Of a stretch of DNA of 64,000 nt, positions 1 to 9,863 are shown in pieces. Source of the DNA: JAEZBP01 sp963832725 (GTDB lineage: Bacteria > Myxococcota_A > Polyangia > Polyangiales > Sandaracinaceae); the NCBI GenBank assembly GCA_963832725.1, contig CAWHVG010000002.1:1597684-1661683 (forward strand), in the 5' to 3' direction. The first letter of the stretch is position 1. Every line of letters starts with the position of its first letter. The notes beneath the pieces are model-generated. The model was not told the DNA's origin and searched no databases. It saw only the letters and a list, made by a program, of their open reading frames with translations. The position numbers and the translations under genes were made by a program.

Positions 1-2
1 GC

Positions 3-1649
3 ACGACCATCGTGTGCGGCAACTCGATGATCGAGACGAGCCCGGACGGGTTCGGCGAGACCTGCGACGACGGCAACACCGATCCGGGCGACGGTTGCTC
101 GCCGGGCTGCCAGCGATCGAATGGGTGGCGCTGCACGGGCGAGCCCTCGGTCTGCGAGGAGGTGTGCGGCAACGGGATGGTCGACATGGACGCCAGCGAG
201 CTCTGCGACGACGGCAACACCACCGCGGGTGATGGCTGCAGCGCCGATTGCCAGACCGAGCACGGGTATCTCTGCACGAGCACCTCGGGCTCGCCCTCGT
301 CCTGCACTCACGTCTGCGGCAACGGCATGCTCGATGCGGCCGCCGGCGAAGAGTGCGACGACGGCAACGAGGTCGACGGCGACGGTTGCTCGAGCGAGTG
401 CTACTTCGAGGCAGGGTACATCTGCAGCGGCGAGCCCTCGATGTGCGAGCTGGCGTGTGGCAACTCCACGATCGATGTGGCTCAAGGCGAGGACTGCGAC
501 GACGGCAACACCGTGGCCGGCGACGGTTGCTCCGACACCTGTCAGCGCGAGCGCTACTACACGTGCAGCGGCGAGCCCTCGGTGTGCGAGGTGGCCTGCG
601 GGAACGGCCAGCTCGACTACATCCCGGAGCGCCCGGAGACATGCGACGACGGCAACACCACGGATGGTGACGGTTGCTCCTCGCAATGCGGCACGGAGCT
701 CAACTACGTCTGTTCCGGTACGCCCGATGTCTGCACCTTCTCCTGCGGTAACGGAACCCTGGACTATCAGGCCGGAGAGACGTGCGACGACGGCAATCGG
801 GTCGACGGTGATGGCTGCTCCCGAGATTGCTATCTCGAACCCCTCTACACGTGCAGCGGGGCGACGTGTACGCGGGTCTGCGGCAACGGCACGCTCGATT
901 ACGGCACCAACCCGCCCGAGCAGTGTGACGATCACAACCTCACCGACGGGGACGGATGCTCGTCGACGTGTCGGATGGAGCCCGGCTACGCGTGCGTCGA
1001 CGGAACGGACTGCAACCAGACGCGCTGCGGCAACCTGATCGTCGACGGTGAAGAGGAGTGCGACGACGGCAACTCCGACAACACCGACGGCTGCACGGCG
1101 CAGTGCACGATGCAGACGGGCTTCTACTGCCAGCACGTCCCGTCCACCTGTGCTCTGACGAGCTGTGGCGACTCCACCCAGGATCCGGGTGAAGGCTGCG
1201 ACGACGGCAACCGCTCACCCGGCGACGGCTGCTCGCCGCGGTGTGCCGTCGAGCTGCCGGCAGTGGGCATGACGACGAGCGTCACGGGCCTGCTCGCGCT
1301 CACGGATCCGACGTACCAGCGCCAGAACGCCGACTGTCGCGTCAACATGTCGACCGGCGATTTCTACTACCGTTCCTACGTGTTCGAGAACACCGGACCC
1401 TCCCGTCTGACCATCTCGGTGCTCGCCGACTGGACCGCCGACGGGTACCTCCACGTCTACGATTTTCCGTTCGTGCCCGAGGAGCCGACGGCGCGCTGCG
1501 TGGATGGCAACGACGACTACGGCAACACGGGGCGCAGCTTCATTCCGCCCTTCTCGGTCGATCCGGGCCAGCGCATCGTGGTCGTCGCGTCCACCTTCTC
1601 GCCCAACGTGACGATGGACGACTACACGATCACGGTGCGCGCTTACTGA
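3..1649 (+). CDS. Cys-rich repeat (DUF4215) secreted protein, 5'-truncated by window edge
   Basis: The reading frame is open to the left edge, so the true start and any signal peptide lie outside the window. Nine repeats of about 45 residues follow the pattern CGNGxxD...CDDGN...DGDGCSxxC, the 'Myxococcus cysteine-rich repeat' (DUF4215) of extracellular proteins; the regular Cys spacing implies disulfide-bonded modules. The last ~130 residues have no repeats and read as a beta-sandwich, perhaps a PPC-like or carbohydrate-binding fold. Function is unknown; a surface or adhesion role is inference. It stops 83 bp before the next gene on the same strand. Confidence 0.85.
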   Translation, partial: TTIVCGNSMIETSPDGFGETCDDGNTDPGDGCSPGCQRSNGWRCTGEPSVCEEVCGNGMVDMDASELCDDGNTTAGDGCSADCQTEHGYLCTSTSGSPSSCTHVCGNGMLDAAAGEECDDGNEVDGDGCSSECYFEAGYICSGEPSMCELACGNSTIDVAQGEDCDDGNTVAGDGCSDTCQRERYYTCSGEPSVCEVACGNGQLDYIPERPETCDDGNTTDGDGCSSQCGTELNYVCSGTPDVCTFSCGNGTLDYQAGETCDDGNRVDGDGCSRDCYLEPLYTCSGATCTRVCGNGTLDYGTNPPEQCDDHNLTDGDGCSSTCRMEPGYACVDGTDCNQTRCGNLIVDGEEECDDGNSDNTDGCTAQCTMQTGFYCQHVPSTCALTSCGDSTQDPGEGCDDGNRSPGDGCSPRCAVELPAVGMTTSVTGLLALTDPTYQRQNADCRVNMSTGDFYYRSYVFENTGPSRLTISVLADWTADGYLHVYDFPFVPEEPTARCVDGNDDYGNTGRSFIPPFSVDPGQRIVVVASTFSPNVTMDDYTITVRAY

Positions 1650-1732
1650 TCACTTCGAGCCCGCGCGCGCGGCTCGATCGTCACCTCTGTCGGCCCGTGT
1701 TTCGTGTACTCTGAGCGCCGGGAGGAGCACTC

Positions 1733-3439
1733 ATGACGTACCGCACGGCGCTCGCCGTCTTCTTGGTCCTGGCCTTCGGTTGCAGCGCCGATCGCGGCGC
1801 CATCGGGCCCGACGCCGGTGTCGACGCGGCGTACTGCCCGGACGCCGACGGCGACACGATCTGCGACGCCGACGAAGGGACCGGCGACGCCGACGGCGAC
1901 GGGATCCCGAACTACCTCGATCCGGACAGCGACGGCGACGGGATCCCCGACAGCGTCGAGGCGGGCGACAGCGATCCGCGCACGCCGCCGCGCGACTCGA
2001 ACGGCGACGGGGTCCCGGACGCGCTCGATCCCGACACGCCCGGCACATCGACCATGGACGGCGGCACGGGGAGGATGGACGCCGGCCCGCCGACGTTGCG
2101 AGACGGCGGCAGCATCTACGACCCCGACGGAGAGGCCGGGATGATCGTGCCCGATCTCTGCCCTCCGTCGGCGATGGTCCCCACCGGCTGCCTCACGCCG
2201 GTCGACGAGGGGCTGGCCGGGCTCTGCAATCAGCTCGACGACGACTGCGACGGGCAGGTCGACGAGCACTGCGACTGCACGCCCGGCGACGTGCAGCCCT
2301 GCTTCCGCGGCCCGCCGATGCGGCGCAACGTCGGGGCCTGCGCGGACGGCATGCAGCAGTGTCAGACCAACGGTGAGTTCGGCGGCGTGTGGGGCGAGTG
2401 CACCGGCGGCATCGCGCCCAGCCTCGAGGTCTGCGACTCGCTCGACAACGACTGCAACGGCTGCACGGACGAGGTCGAGGGCTGCGTGCCGGAGGTGACC
2501 TGCCCCGGGCCCGGCGACCCGCGCGTCACCGACGGCTCGCCCTTCACCGACTACGTCATCCACGGCACCGACTTCTACTCGGGCGCGGCCACGAGCTGGA
2601 ACTGGACCATCGACGGCGGTCCCTGCGAGTCGATCCTCCCGCACAAGAGCTACACGGTGAGCGGCACCGACACCGACACCGTCACCTTCCACCCGACGCT
2701 CTCGGGCGACTACACGGTGACCATGACCGTCACCACCGAGAGCGGCGACACGGTGACCTGCACCTGGATCGTGCGGGTCCAGGGGCCCGGGCTGCGGGTC
2801 GAGATGTGCTACCGGGAGAGCGAGACCGAGGATCTCGATCTCTTCCTCTCCCAGCCCGGCTACGCGGGTGACTGGTACATCGACACGAACGACGCGTACC
2901 AGCCGGCGCAGGAGGTCTGCGGCTGGCACGACTGCGAGGCCACCATCCGCGGCAGTCTGCCGGCCGGCGGTAGCTACCCGCGGGCCGACTGGGGCTACCC
3001 GAACAGCCCGCTCTCGGAGTGCAGCGGGACCATGCTCGGCGCCCAGTGGACCGCCCTCGGTCACTGCGCGGACCCGCGCCTCGACATCGACAACAACCTC
3101 TCGGAAGGCATCGGCGTCCCCGAGAACATCAACGTGGACACGCCGGGCGACGGCGAGAGCTTCCGCGTGATGGTCCAAAACTTCACCGGCACCATGGCCC
3201 ACCCGGTGGTCAACATCTATTGCGACGGCGCGCGCGTGGCGACCTACGGCGCGGCGCCCGACGAGCTGACCAGCTTCAGCGGCGTGTCCGGCTACACCGG
3301 CATCGGGGCCATGTGGCGCGTGGTGGACGTCACGACCCACGTCGACGCCTCGGGCGTGACGAGCTGCGACGTGTCGCCCGTGCACCCGCCCGGGATGAGC
3401 GCCGGCTACGACGTGACCAACGACGACGCGCGTTTCTGA
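1733..3439 (+). CDS. Lipoprotein with thrombospondin-3-like and MopE-like metal-binding repeats
   Basis: A 568 aa secreted lipoprotein: a hydrophobic leader ends in lipobox LAFGC with the acylated Cys at residue 17. The ATG has a good Shine-Dalgarno (GGGAGGAG) about 8 bp upstream. Residues ~35-90 carry Asp-rich DxDGDGIPD repeats typical of Ca-binding thrombospondin type-3 modules. Two CNxxDDDCDGxxDE-type motifs (around residues 165 and 235) match the MopE-like putative metal-binding motif common in myxobacteria. A PKD-like segment and a Cys-containing C-terminal domain follow. Likely a Ca-binding outer-surface protein; the exact role is unknown. It follows the preceding Cys-rich gene on the same strand. 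Confidence 0.85.
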   Translation: MTYRTALAVFLVLAFGCSADRGAIGPDAGVDAAYCPDADGDTICDADEGTGDADGDGIPNYLDPDSDGDGIPDSVEAGDSDPRTPPRDSNGDGVPDALDPDTPGTSTMDGGTGRMDAGPPTLRDGGSIYDPDGEAGMIVPDLCPPSAMVPTGCLTPVDEGLAGLCNQLDDDCDGQVDEHCDCTPGDVQPCFRGPPMRRNVGACADGMQQCQTNGEFGGVWGECTGGIAPSLEVCDSLDNDCNGCTDEVEGCVPEVTCPGPGDPRVTDGSPFTDYVIHGTDFYSGAATSWNWTIDGGPCESILPHKSYTVSGTDTDTVTFHPTLSGDYTVTMTVTTESGDTVTCTWIVRVQGPGLRVEMCYRESETEDLDLFLSQPGYAGDWYIDTNDAYQPAQEVCGWHDCEATIRGSLPAGGSYPRADWGYPNSPLSECSGTMLGAQWTALGHCADPRLDIDNNLSEGIGVPENINVDTPGDGESFRVMVQNFTGTMAHPVVNIYCDGARVATYGAAPDELTSFSGVSGYTGIGAMWRVVDVTTHVDASGVTSCDVSPVHPPGMSAGYDVTNDDARF

Positions 3440-3653
3440 TCGCTCGGGCTCCCCCGCCCGCCGTCGCAAACGCTCCCCGCGCTCGCGCGAGCTCTGTCCC
3501 CCGGGCCGGGAAGGGCTGGCGTGGGGGCGACCGGGCGGCGACGGCGCCGCGCCGGAACAGAACTGCGACCGCAGGGGTTGACCGCGCCGCCGGTCATGGT
3601 TACTCGGCTTTGCCCGAGTACGGACCGGGCCAGCAAAGGGGAGCTGCGAGCAG

Positions 3654-4629
3654 ATGATCGTCGTCGACCGCGTCTCCAAGTATTACGGCGACCACGCCGC
3701 CGTCCGCGACCTGGACTTTCAGATCGAGGAGGGCGAGTGCGTCGGCTTCCTCGGGCTGAACGGCGCCGGCAAGAGCACCACGCTCAGGCTCTTGAGCTGC
3801 CTGCTCCTGCCGACCTCGGGTCGCATCACCATCCGCGGCTTCGATGCCGAGACCCAACCTCACGAGAATCCGGAAGCTGATCGGCTACTTGCCGGACGAC
3901 CCACCGCTCTACCCCGAGATGCGGGTCGATCGTTTCTTGCGCTTCGCCGGCAAGCTACGCCGCATGAGCAAGGCCGAGGTCGAGAAGAGGCTGCCGGAGG
4001 TCATCGAGACCACGGCGCTCGGTGACGTGGCGGACCAGCCGATCGGCACCCTCTCGCACGGCTACCAGCAGCGGGTCGGCATCGCGCAGGCAATCATCCA
4101 CCGGCCGGCGCTCTTGATCCTGGACGAGCCCATCAACGGTCTCGACCCGGTGCAGATCGTGGAGATGCGCGAGCTCATCCGGAGCCTGCGCGGCGAGCAC
4201 ACCATCCTGCTCTCCTCGCACATCCTCTCCGAGATCGAGCGCACCTGCGATCGCCTCCTGATGCTCCACAAGGGGAGCATCGTGGCCAAGGGCACCGAGG
4301 ACGAGCTGGGCGCTGGGCTCCGCGACGCCCCGAACGGATACCGCGACGCGGCGATCGAGCATCTGGCGACGATGGACGTTCGGGGGAGCGAGCAGGCCAT
4401 CCGGGCCGCGCTCTCCGGCATCGACGCGTTGGAGATCCTGGAGCTGGTGCCGCTCGACGCGGACGTGGTGCGGGTGAAGACGCGCTCGGGCGAGGACGCG
4501 CGCGAGCGGCTGGCGGCGGCGGTCGTCCAGGCCGGCCTCGGCCTGCGCTCGCTGGAGCGCGAGTCCACGGCGCTCGAGGACATCTTCGTACGGCTCAGCC
4601 GCGAAGGCGGCGAGGAGGCGAGGGCATGA
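3654..4629 (+). CDS. ABC transporter ATP-binding protein, GldA-type (single-base frameshift)
   Basis: ATPase subunit of an ABC-2/Gld-type exporter. Walker A (GLNGAGKST) lies in the first reading frame; the signature (LSHGYQQRVGIAQA) and Walker B (LLILDEP) lie in a second. The frames join cleanly at 3867, where one extra A sits in GAGAATCCGG: removing it gives ...PHE-IRKLIGYLPD, the normal continuation of this family. The intact product would be about 324 aa, the usual length. The stop overlaps the permease start by 4 bp, so the genes are translationally coupled. A consensus error is more likely than a true null because both halves are otherwise well conserved. Confidence 0.88.
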
Positions 4630-5348
4630 GGAACGTCGGCCTCATCCTGGGGCGGGAGCTCGGCAGCTACGCGCGCACACCGAGCGCGTACTTCATCGCG
4701 GCGGCGGTCTTGCTGCTCGACGGGCTGCTCTTCAACGCGTTCGCCGTCGGCGATCGCAGGCTGAGCTCCGATGTCCTGCAGATTTTCTTCTACTTCGCCG
4801 GCGCGGTGACGATGATCGGCGGCGTCCTCTTCTCGATGCGCCTCTTGGCGGAGGACCGCTGGACCGGCACCGACGTGCTCCTCTTCACGTCGCCGGTGCG
4901 CGAGGGCGAGGTGGTGCTCGGCAAGTATCTGGCGGCGCTCATCTTCCTCAGCATCCTGACCGTCGCCAGCCTCTACGTGCCGGCGCTGATCTTCGTGCAC
5001 GGCAAGGTGAGCTTCGGTCACATCGCCGCCGGCTACCTCGGGATGATCCTGCTCGGCGCGACCACGCTGGCGATTGGCACCTTCGCCTCGACGCTGACGG
5101 AGAACCCCTTCTTCGCCGTCATCCTGAGCGCCGTGTTCGTGGTGCTCCTCGAGCTCTCTTGGCCGGTCGGGCAGATCGCCGATCCGCCGCTCTCGACCAT
5201 CCTCTCCTACGCCGCCCTGCACACGAAGCACTTCCACGCCTTCCAGCGCGGGCTGGTGCAGCTCAGCGACGTGGTCTTCTACCTGAGCGTCGTCTACCTC
5301 TCGCTGCTCGCAGCGACGAAGGTGCTCCAGAGCCGGAGGTTCCGATGA
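4626..5348 (+). CDS. ABC transporter permease, GldF-type (ABC-2 family)
   Basis: A 240 aa integral membrane protein with about six hydrophobic helices and the N-terminal 'RELGSYARTPSAYF' pattern typical of GldF/ABC-2 permeases related to NosY. It should form the membrane channel powered by the ATPase encoded immediately upstream, with which it overlaps (ATGA). It also overlaps the downstream GldG-like gene. In Bacteroidetes GldAFG is linked to gliding and type IX secretion; in Myxococcota the homologous cassette is widespread and its substrate is not established, so the gliding link is not claimed here. Confidence 0.87.
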   Translation: MRNVGLILGRELGSYARTPSAYFIAAAVLLLDGLLFNAFAVGDRRLSSDVLQIFFYFAGAVTMIGGVLFSMRLLAEDRWTGTDVLLFTSPVREGEVVLGKYLAALIFLSILTVASLYVPALIFVHGKVSFGHIAAGYLGMILLGATTLAIGTFASTLTENPFFAVILSAVFVVLLELSWPVGQIADPPLSTILSYAALHTKHFHAFQRGLVQLSDVVFYLSVVYLSLLAATKVLQSRRFR

Positions 5349-7690
5349 GCGCCCGGCAGGAGAGCCCGCTCGGCGGTGCGGCGACCGGCTGGATGATTGG
5401 CGTCGGCGCGGCGCTTCTCGGCGCCGTGGTGACCTTCTTCGGCGTCTCCACCGGCGAGTCCGAGGGCGTGCCCTGGGGCGACGTGGCGGTGTCGGTGATG
5501 GTGGCCGCCGACGCGCTGGTGCTCGCGCTCTTCGGCCGCGACTCTCTCCGCTCGCGCTCGACCCTCGGCGTCGGTTCGTTCTGGTCGGGCCTCTTGGTGC
5601 CGGCCAGCTTGATCACCGCCTTCGCCGCCGAGCGCATCGCCGGCGACGAGACCAGCGCCCAGACCTGGCTCAGGGTGGTCTCGGGGCTGATCCTGCTGGC
5701 GGCTCTGGCGCTCCGCGGCGCGCGGCTGGCGCGGACCACCGGCCAAGCGCGCAAGGTCGAGGTGCGGCTCGCCGTCGCCACCGCGGGAGTCCTCCTCGCG
5801 CTGGTCCTCTATGCGCTCAGCACCGACGCCGGTGTGGCCTGGCTCGGGCTCGAGGGCAGCGCGGCCGAGCGGACCCGCGGGTCGTTCGGCGTCCTCTGGG
5901 TCGCCGTCCTCGCGGTCAGCCTGGGCGCGCTCCTCTTCATGGAGATGGCCTACCGCGGCATGCGCATCGAGGAGGCGGTGGAGCTCCGCCGCATCAACGC
6001 CGCCGCCGCCAACGGCCTGACCATCGCGCTCTCGCTCATCTTCGTGGCCTCGATCAACTACGTGGCCAGCGAGCGCGACGTGAAGCGCGACCTCTCGTAC
6101 TTCAAGACCACGCGGCCGAGTGAGACGACGCTGCGCATGGTCCGCGGGCTCGACGAGCCGGTGCGGGTGGTCCTCTTCTACCCGCGCGTCCACGAGGTGC
6201 TCGATCAGCTGAAGCCCTACTTCGACGCGCTCGCCGCCGCCTCGCCCGAGCTCTCCGTGGAGGTGCTCGACCACGCGCTGGCGCCGGAGCTGGCCCGCGA
6301 GCACCACGTGCGCGGCAACGGCTACGTGCTGCTCCTGCGCGGTGAGGGCGAGGGCCAGCAGGCCGAGAGCTTCGAGGTCGGCACCGAGCTCGACGCCGCG
6401 CGCAGTCGTCTCCGGACGTTGGACGGTCGCTTCCAGCAGGCCTTCGCGCAGCTCACGGTGCGACCGCGCGAGCTCTATCTGACGACCGGCCATCGCGAGC
6501 GCAGCGCCTCGGGCACGGACGGTGATTCGTCCGAGCAGCGCCTCGGCGAGCTGAGCGCGGCGCTCCAGCGCAGCAACATCGCCAGCCGCGAGCTCGGTAT
6601 CGCGCAGGGCTTGGCCAACCGCGTGCCCGAGAACGCGCCGGCCGTCGCCGTCATCGGCCCGCGCCAGGCGTTCTTGCCCGAGGAGGCAGAGAGCCTGCTC
6701 CGCTACGTGCAGGACGGCGGGCGCCTCTTGATCTTCGTGGATCCGGACGTCGACACCGGCCTCGACCCGCTCCTGCACGGCCTGGGCGTGGAGCTCGAGC
6801 CGGGCGTCCTGCACAGCGAGAACAATCACCTGCGCCACGGCGAGCCGCCCTCCGATCGGGCGGTCGTCTTCGCCAACAACTACTCCGCCCACCCGACCGT
6901 CACCATGGCCACGCGCTACCGGCGGGCGCCGGCGGTCTTCGATCACGGCGGCGCGTTGGCGCGGCACGAAGAGGGCGAGCTCGAGGGTGCCAACGTCACC
7001 TTCCCGCTCTGGGCGGGCGCCGGCTACTGGCTCGACCGAAACGGCGACCACCAGCAGAACCCGGACGAGCCCTCGCCCGAGCGCGCCTACATGATGGCCG
7101 CGATCACCGTGCCGCACGCGGGCGGCGACGAGGGCCGCGCGGTCGTCGTGGCCGACGGCGACTTCATCACCGACGCCTGGATCCGCAACGCGGGCAACGC
7201 CTTCGTCCTCATGGACTCGATCAACTGGCTGGTCGGCGAGGAGCAGGTCCTCGGCCCGACCCAGACCGAAGAGGACGTGCCGATCGAGCACACCAGCGAG
7301 GAGGACAAGGTCTGGTTCTACGGGACCAGCTTCGCCGTGCCGCTGCCGCTCTTGCTCCTCGGCTTCTGGCTGGCCCGCCGGCGCTACGGCCGCGTTCGCG
7401 ACCATGTCCCGGGGAAGGGCGCGAAGAGGGGCAAGCCGCTCGTCCCGCCGCTCGGCGACGGTGACGCTTCGAGCTCGACCGAGCGCGCGAGCGCCGAAGA
7501 CGAAGAAGACGACCCACCAGAAGGCGCCGCCGCCGCCGACGACGACGACGACGACGACGAGGCGGATTCGGACGACGACACCGCGTCGGCCGATGAGGAC
7601 GCCGACTCGGAAGACGCCGACTCGGAAGACGCCGACTCGGAAGACGACGCCGACTCGGAAGACGACGCCGACGAGGGGAGGGAGCGATGA
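5345..7690 (+). CDS. GldG-like ABC-type auxiliary membrane protein with acidic tail
   Basis: Start placed at the ATG overlapping the permease stop (781 aa); an in-frame upstream start would run deep into the permease gene. The N-terminal ~230 residues hold several transmembrane helices. A large extracytoplasmic 'ABC-type uncharacterised transport' (GldG) domain follows, then a single helix near residue 670 (PLPLLLLGFWLA). The C-terminal ~80 residues are unusual: a run of Asp followed by DADSEDADSED repeats from a 15-bp tandem DNA repeat (about 7605-7670). This charged cytoplasmic tail is not part of the family core. The stop overlaps the next start by 4 bp. Confidence 0.85.
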   Translation: MSARQESPLGGAATGWMIGVGAALLGAVVTFFGVSTGESEGVPWGDVAVSVMVAADALVLALFGRDSLRSRSTLGVGSFWSGLLVPASLITAFAAERIAGDETSAQTWLRVVSGLILLAALALRGARLARTTGQARKVEVRLAVATAGVLLALVLYALSTDAGVAWLGLEGSAAERTRGSFGVLWVAVLAVSLGALLFMEMAYRGMRIEEAVELRRINAAAANGLTIALSLIFVASINYVASERDVKRDLSYFKTTRPSETTLRMVRGLDEPVRVVLFYPRVHEVLDQLKPYFDALAAASPELSVEVLDHALAPELAREHHVRGNGYVLLLRGEGEGQQAESFEVGTELDAARSRLRTLDGRFQQAFAQLTVRPRELYLTTGHRERSASGTDGDSSEQRLGELSAALQRSNIASRELGIAQGLANRVPENAPAVAVIGPRQAFLPEEAESLLRYVQDGGRLLIFVDPDVDTGLDPLLHGLGVELEPGVLHSENNHLRHGEPPSDRAVVFANNYSAHPTVTMATRYRRAPAVFDHGGALARHEEGELEGANVTFPLWAGAGYWLDRNGDHQQNPDEPSPERAYMMAAITVPHAGGDEGRAVVVADGDFITDAWIRNAGNAFVLMDSINWLVGEEQVLGPTQTEEDVPIEHTSEEDKVWFYGTSFAVPLPLLLLGFWLARRRYGRVRDHVPGKGAKRGKPLVPPLGDGDASSSTERASAEDEEDDPPEGAAAADDDDDDDEADSDDDTASADEDADSEDADSEDADSEDDADSEDDADEGRER

Positions 7691-8997
7691 ACCTCGGTCG
7701 GAGCATCGCGGCGCACACCATCCTGGCGCTGGGCGGCCTCACCTGGGCGTACCTCGTCTGGACCGACGACGGCCCGGACCACAGCGAGGGCGAGGTCACC
7801 ATCGTCTCTTGCGATCCGAACACGCTGACCCAGGTCGAGCTGCGCGCCGAGGACCGCGACGTCACGCTCGACATGGAAGACGAGCACGGCGAGCGCACCG
7901 CCTGGCTGACGGTGGTCCACCGTCAGGAAGAGGGCGATCCGACCACGACCCGCTTCGTCGGTTCGCAGTCGGTGGGCGAGTGGCTGGAGCAAGTCGCGCC
8001 GCTCCGGGCCAAGCGCTCGCTCGGCGAGCTGAGCGAGGCGCAGCTCGGGGAGACCGGCCTCGATCATCCCGAGGCGCGGCTCACCCTCCACTGCGGCGGG
8101 CACGAGACCGTGCTCGCGCTCGGTGGGCGCGCCTACGGCAGCGGCGACCGCTACGTCCGCGCCGAATCGGGCGGGCCCGCGTACCTCGTGGCCAGCGACC
8201 GCATCTCGCCGCTCGAGTCGGCGGAGTTCCGCTTCATGGAGCGGCGCCTCCACACCTTCGAGGGGCGCGACATCGTCTCGCTCACCCTGCGCGCGTTCGG
8301 GCAAGAGAAGCGCCTGCTCCAGCACAACCGGCTGGACGAGCAGCGCTCCGAGTGGGTGGACGCGGCCGCGCCGGACCGGCGCGACGACACCTACGGCAAC
8401 TGGCTCTCGCGTTTTCCGCGCCTTCGGGTGCAGCGCTACCTCGATCCCGACGCGCGCCCCGGCGCCGACATGGAGGGGATGAGCGTCACGCCGGCGCAGG
8501 TCCTCCGGATGGACTACCAGGGCGAATCGGGTCCGCTCGGCTTCCTCGAGCTGACGCGCGTCGAAGGCGAGGAAGAGGGCTACTACGCGCGCACCGAGAC
8601 CACCCGGAGCTGGGTGCGGGTGCCGGCCTCGGTGGCCGCGCAGATCGAGGACGACCTCCGCTCGATGCTCGGCGTGGATCCGCTCGAGCATCCGTCGGCC
8701 CAGCCGCAGAGTGCGCGGGCAGGGGCGTCGGAAGACGCCGCGCAGCCGGGCGCGACCGAGGGGCAACCGGGCGGGCAGCCGGCGGGCGCGTCCGAGGGGC
8801 AACCGGGCGGGCAGCCGGCGGGCGCGTCGACCGGCGCCCCGAGCCCGGGATCGCCCGCGGCACCGGCGACCGGACCGAGCGCGACACCGGGCGCGGAACG
8901 CGGATCGTCCGCGACACCCGACCACGCTGGCAGCTCCGCTCCCAGCGGTACGCCTCCCGCGCCCGTCGGTGTGGAAGCGGCGCCCGCGCCGCACTGA
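7687..8997 (+). CDS. DUF4340 domain-containing protein (Gld-type ABC operon)
   Basis: A 436 aa protein with one N-terminal membrane-spanning segment (residues ~8-22) followed by an extracytoplasmic domain of DUF4340 type, the standard fourth member of GldA-F-G-like cassettes. The C-terminal ~100 residues are low-complexity Ala/Gly/Pro/Gln, including a perfect duplicated 12-residue unit (GQPGGQPAGASE) encoded by a 36-bp tandem repeat at about 8759-8830. ATGA overlap with the upstream gene shows operon membership. Its role beyond association with the exporter is unknown. It is the last gene of the operon; a long repeat-rich non-coding stretch follows. Confidence 0.8.
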   Translation: MNLGRSIAAHTILALGGLTWAYLVWTDDGPDHSEGEVTIVSCDPNTLTQVELRAEDRDVTLDMEDEHGERTAWLTVVHRQEEGDPTTTRFVGSQSVGEWLEQVAPLRAKRSLGELSEAQLGETGLDHPEARLTLHCGGHETVLALGGRAYGSGDRYVRAESGGPAYLVASDRISPLESAEFRFMERRLHTFEGRDIVSLTLRAFGQEKRLLQHNRLDEQRSEWVDAAAPDRRDDTYGNWLSRFPRLRVQRYLDPDARPGADMEGMSVTPAQVLRMDYQGESGPLGFLELTRVEGEEEGYYARTETTRSWVRVPASVAAQIEDDLRSMLGVDPLEHPSAQPQSARAGASEDAAQPGATEGQPGGQPAGASEGQPGGQPAGASTGAPSPGSPAAPATGPSATPGAERGSSATPDHAGSSAPSGTPPAPVGVEAAPAPH

Positions 8998-9024
8998 GCC
9001 GGAGCGATTCGAGCGCCCTCCAGC

Positions 9025-9715
9025 CCCCGTGAAACGGCATTTTCGAAACGAACATGCCCTCTCACGGCCGTGAAGGAGCCTCTCGGATCTCGGAGCCGGC
9101 CTTCACGGCGGTGAAACGCCTTCCGCGGATGAGCGGGCCCGGGCACGCCCGTGAGGACACGTTCTCGTTCTCGACGCCTCTCCCGACCGGCGTGCAACGG
9201 CATTTTCAAAGCGAACATGCCCTCTCACGGCCGTGAAAGAGCCTCTCGAATCTCGGAGGCGGCCTTCACGGCGGTGAAGCGCCTTCCGCGGATGAGCGGG
9301 ACGCAGGCTCGCCGTGAGCACGCGATTTTTTGCCTCGACACCTCATCGGATCCGCGTGAAACGGGATTCTCGAGACGAACATGCCGTCTCACTGGCGAAA
9401 AAGAGGCCTCTCGGATCTCAGAGATGGCCCTCACGCCCGTCAGACCGGGCTCCGAGCGAAAAGGAGTCGTGTTCACGGCGTCGGCGCGCGAAAAAGCGCC
9501 GCGGAAGACGGCGCGCCCGCGTTCGGACGCGAGGGAGGGCTGCGGGATCGCTTTTCACGGCCGTGAGCGGCGCCTTCGACGGCGAGCGGGCCGTCTCACC
9601 GGCGTGAACGAGGCTGCGCCAATCTCGAGGGCGGCGTTCGCGCCCGTGAGAAGGGGCTCCGAGCGAGAAGGAGTCGATCTCACGGCGTCGGCGCGCGAAA
9701 AAGCGCGCGGAAGAC
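9025..9715. repeat. Degenerate ~160-bp tandem repeat array with palindromic cores
   Basis: The 866 bp between 8998 and 9863 hold no convincing gene. Four imperfect units begin near 9025, 9186, 9349 and 9546. The first two are almost identical over ~140 bp at a period of 163 bp: the perfect palindrome TCACGGCCGTGA is at 9062-9073 and 9225-9236, and TTCACGGCGGTGAA at 9102-9115 and 9265-9278. Further relatives are at 9555-9566 (perfect) and 9596-9607 (imperfect). A second shared block (GGCTCCGAGCGA...CGCGCGAAAAAGCG) occurs near 9448 and 9655. There are no unique spacers of constant length, so this is not CRISPR. Function unknown. Confidence 0.8.
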
Positions 9716-9863
9716 GGATCGACGTCGTTCGCGGACGGGTGTGCGCCGGCTGACGTGTCGGCCCCTCGCGGAGACGATCGTCGACGTCGTCCAGCAGCCC
9801 GCCGGCACGGGCGGATCGCCTCCGCGGTCGTGACCCCGCCTGGGCGGAGCGCGATGGGCCGGC

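Noticed and set aside
1643..3679. Long minus-strand open frame across the lipoprotein gene
   Set aside because: It is an antisense shadow: high GC leaves stops rare, the translation is low-complexity Arg/Val/Asp/Gly, and the plus strand has a signal peptide and known repeats.
5294..7405. Long minus-strand open frame antisense to the GldG-like gene
   Set aside because: Low-complexity His/Arg/Glu/Ala-rich translation without domains, and fully covered by a convincing sense gene.
9025..9715. Possible CRISPR array
   Set aside because: Units are ~160 bp, degenerate, and lack short identical repeats with unique spacers; no cas genes nearby.
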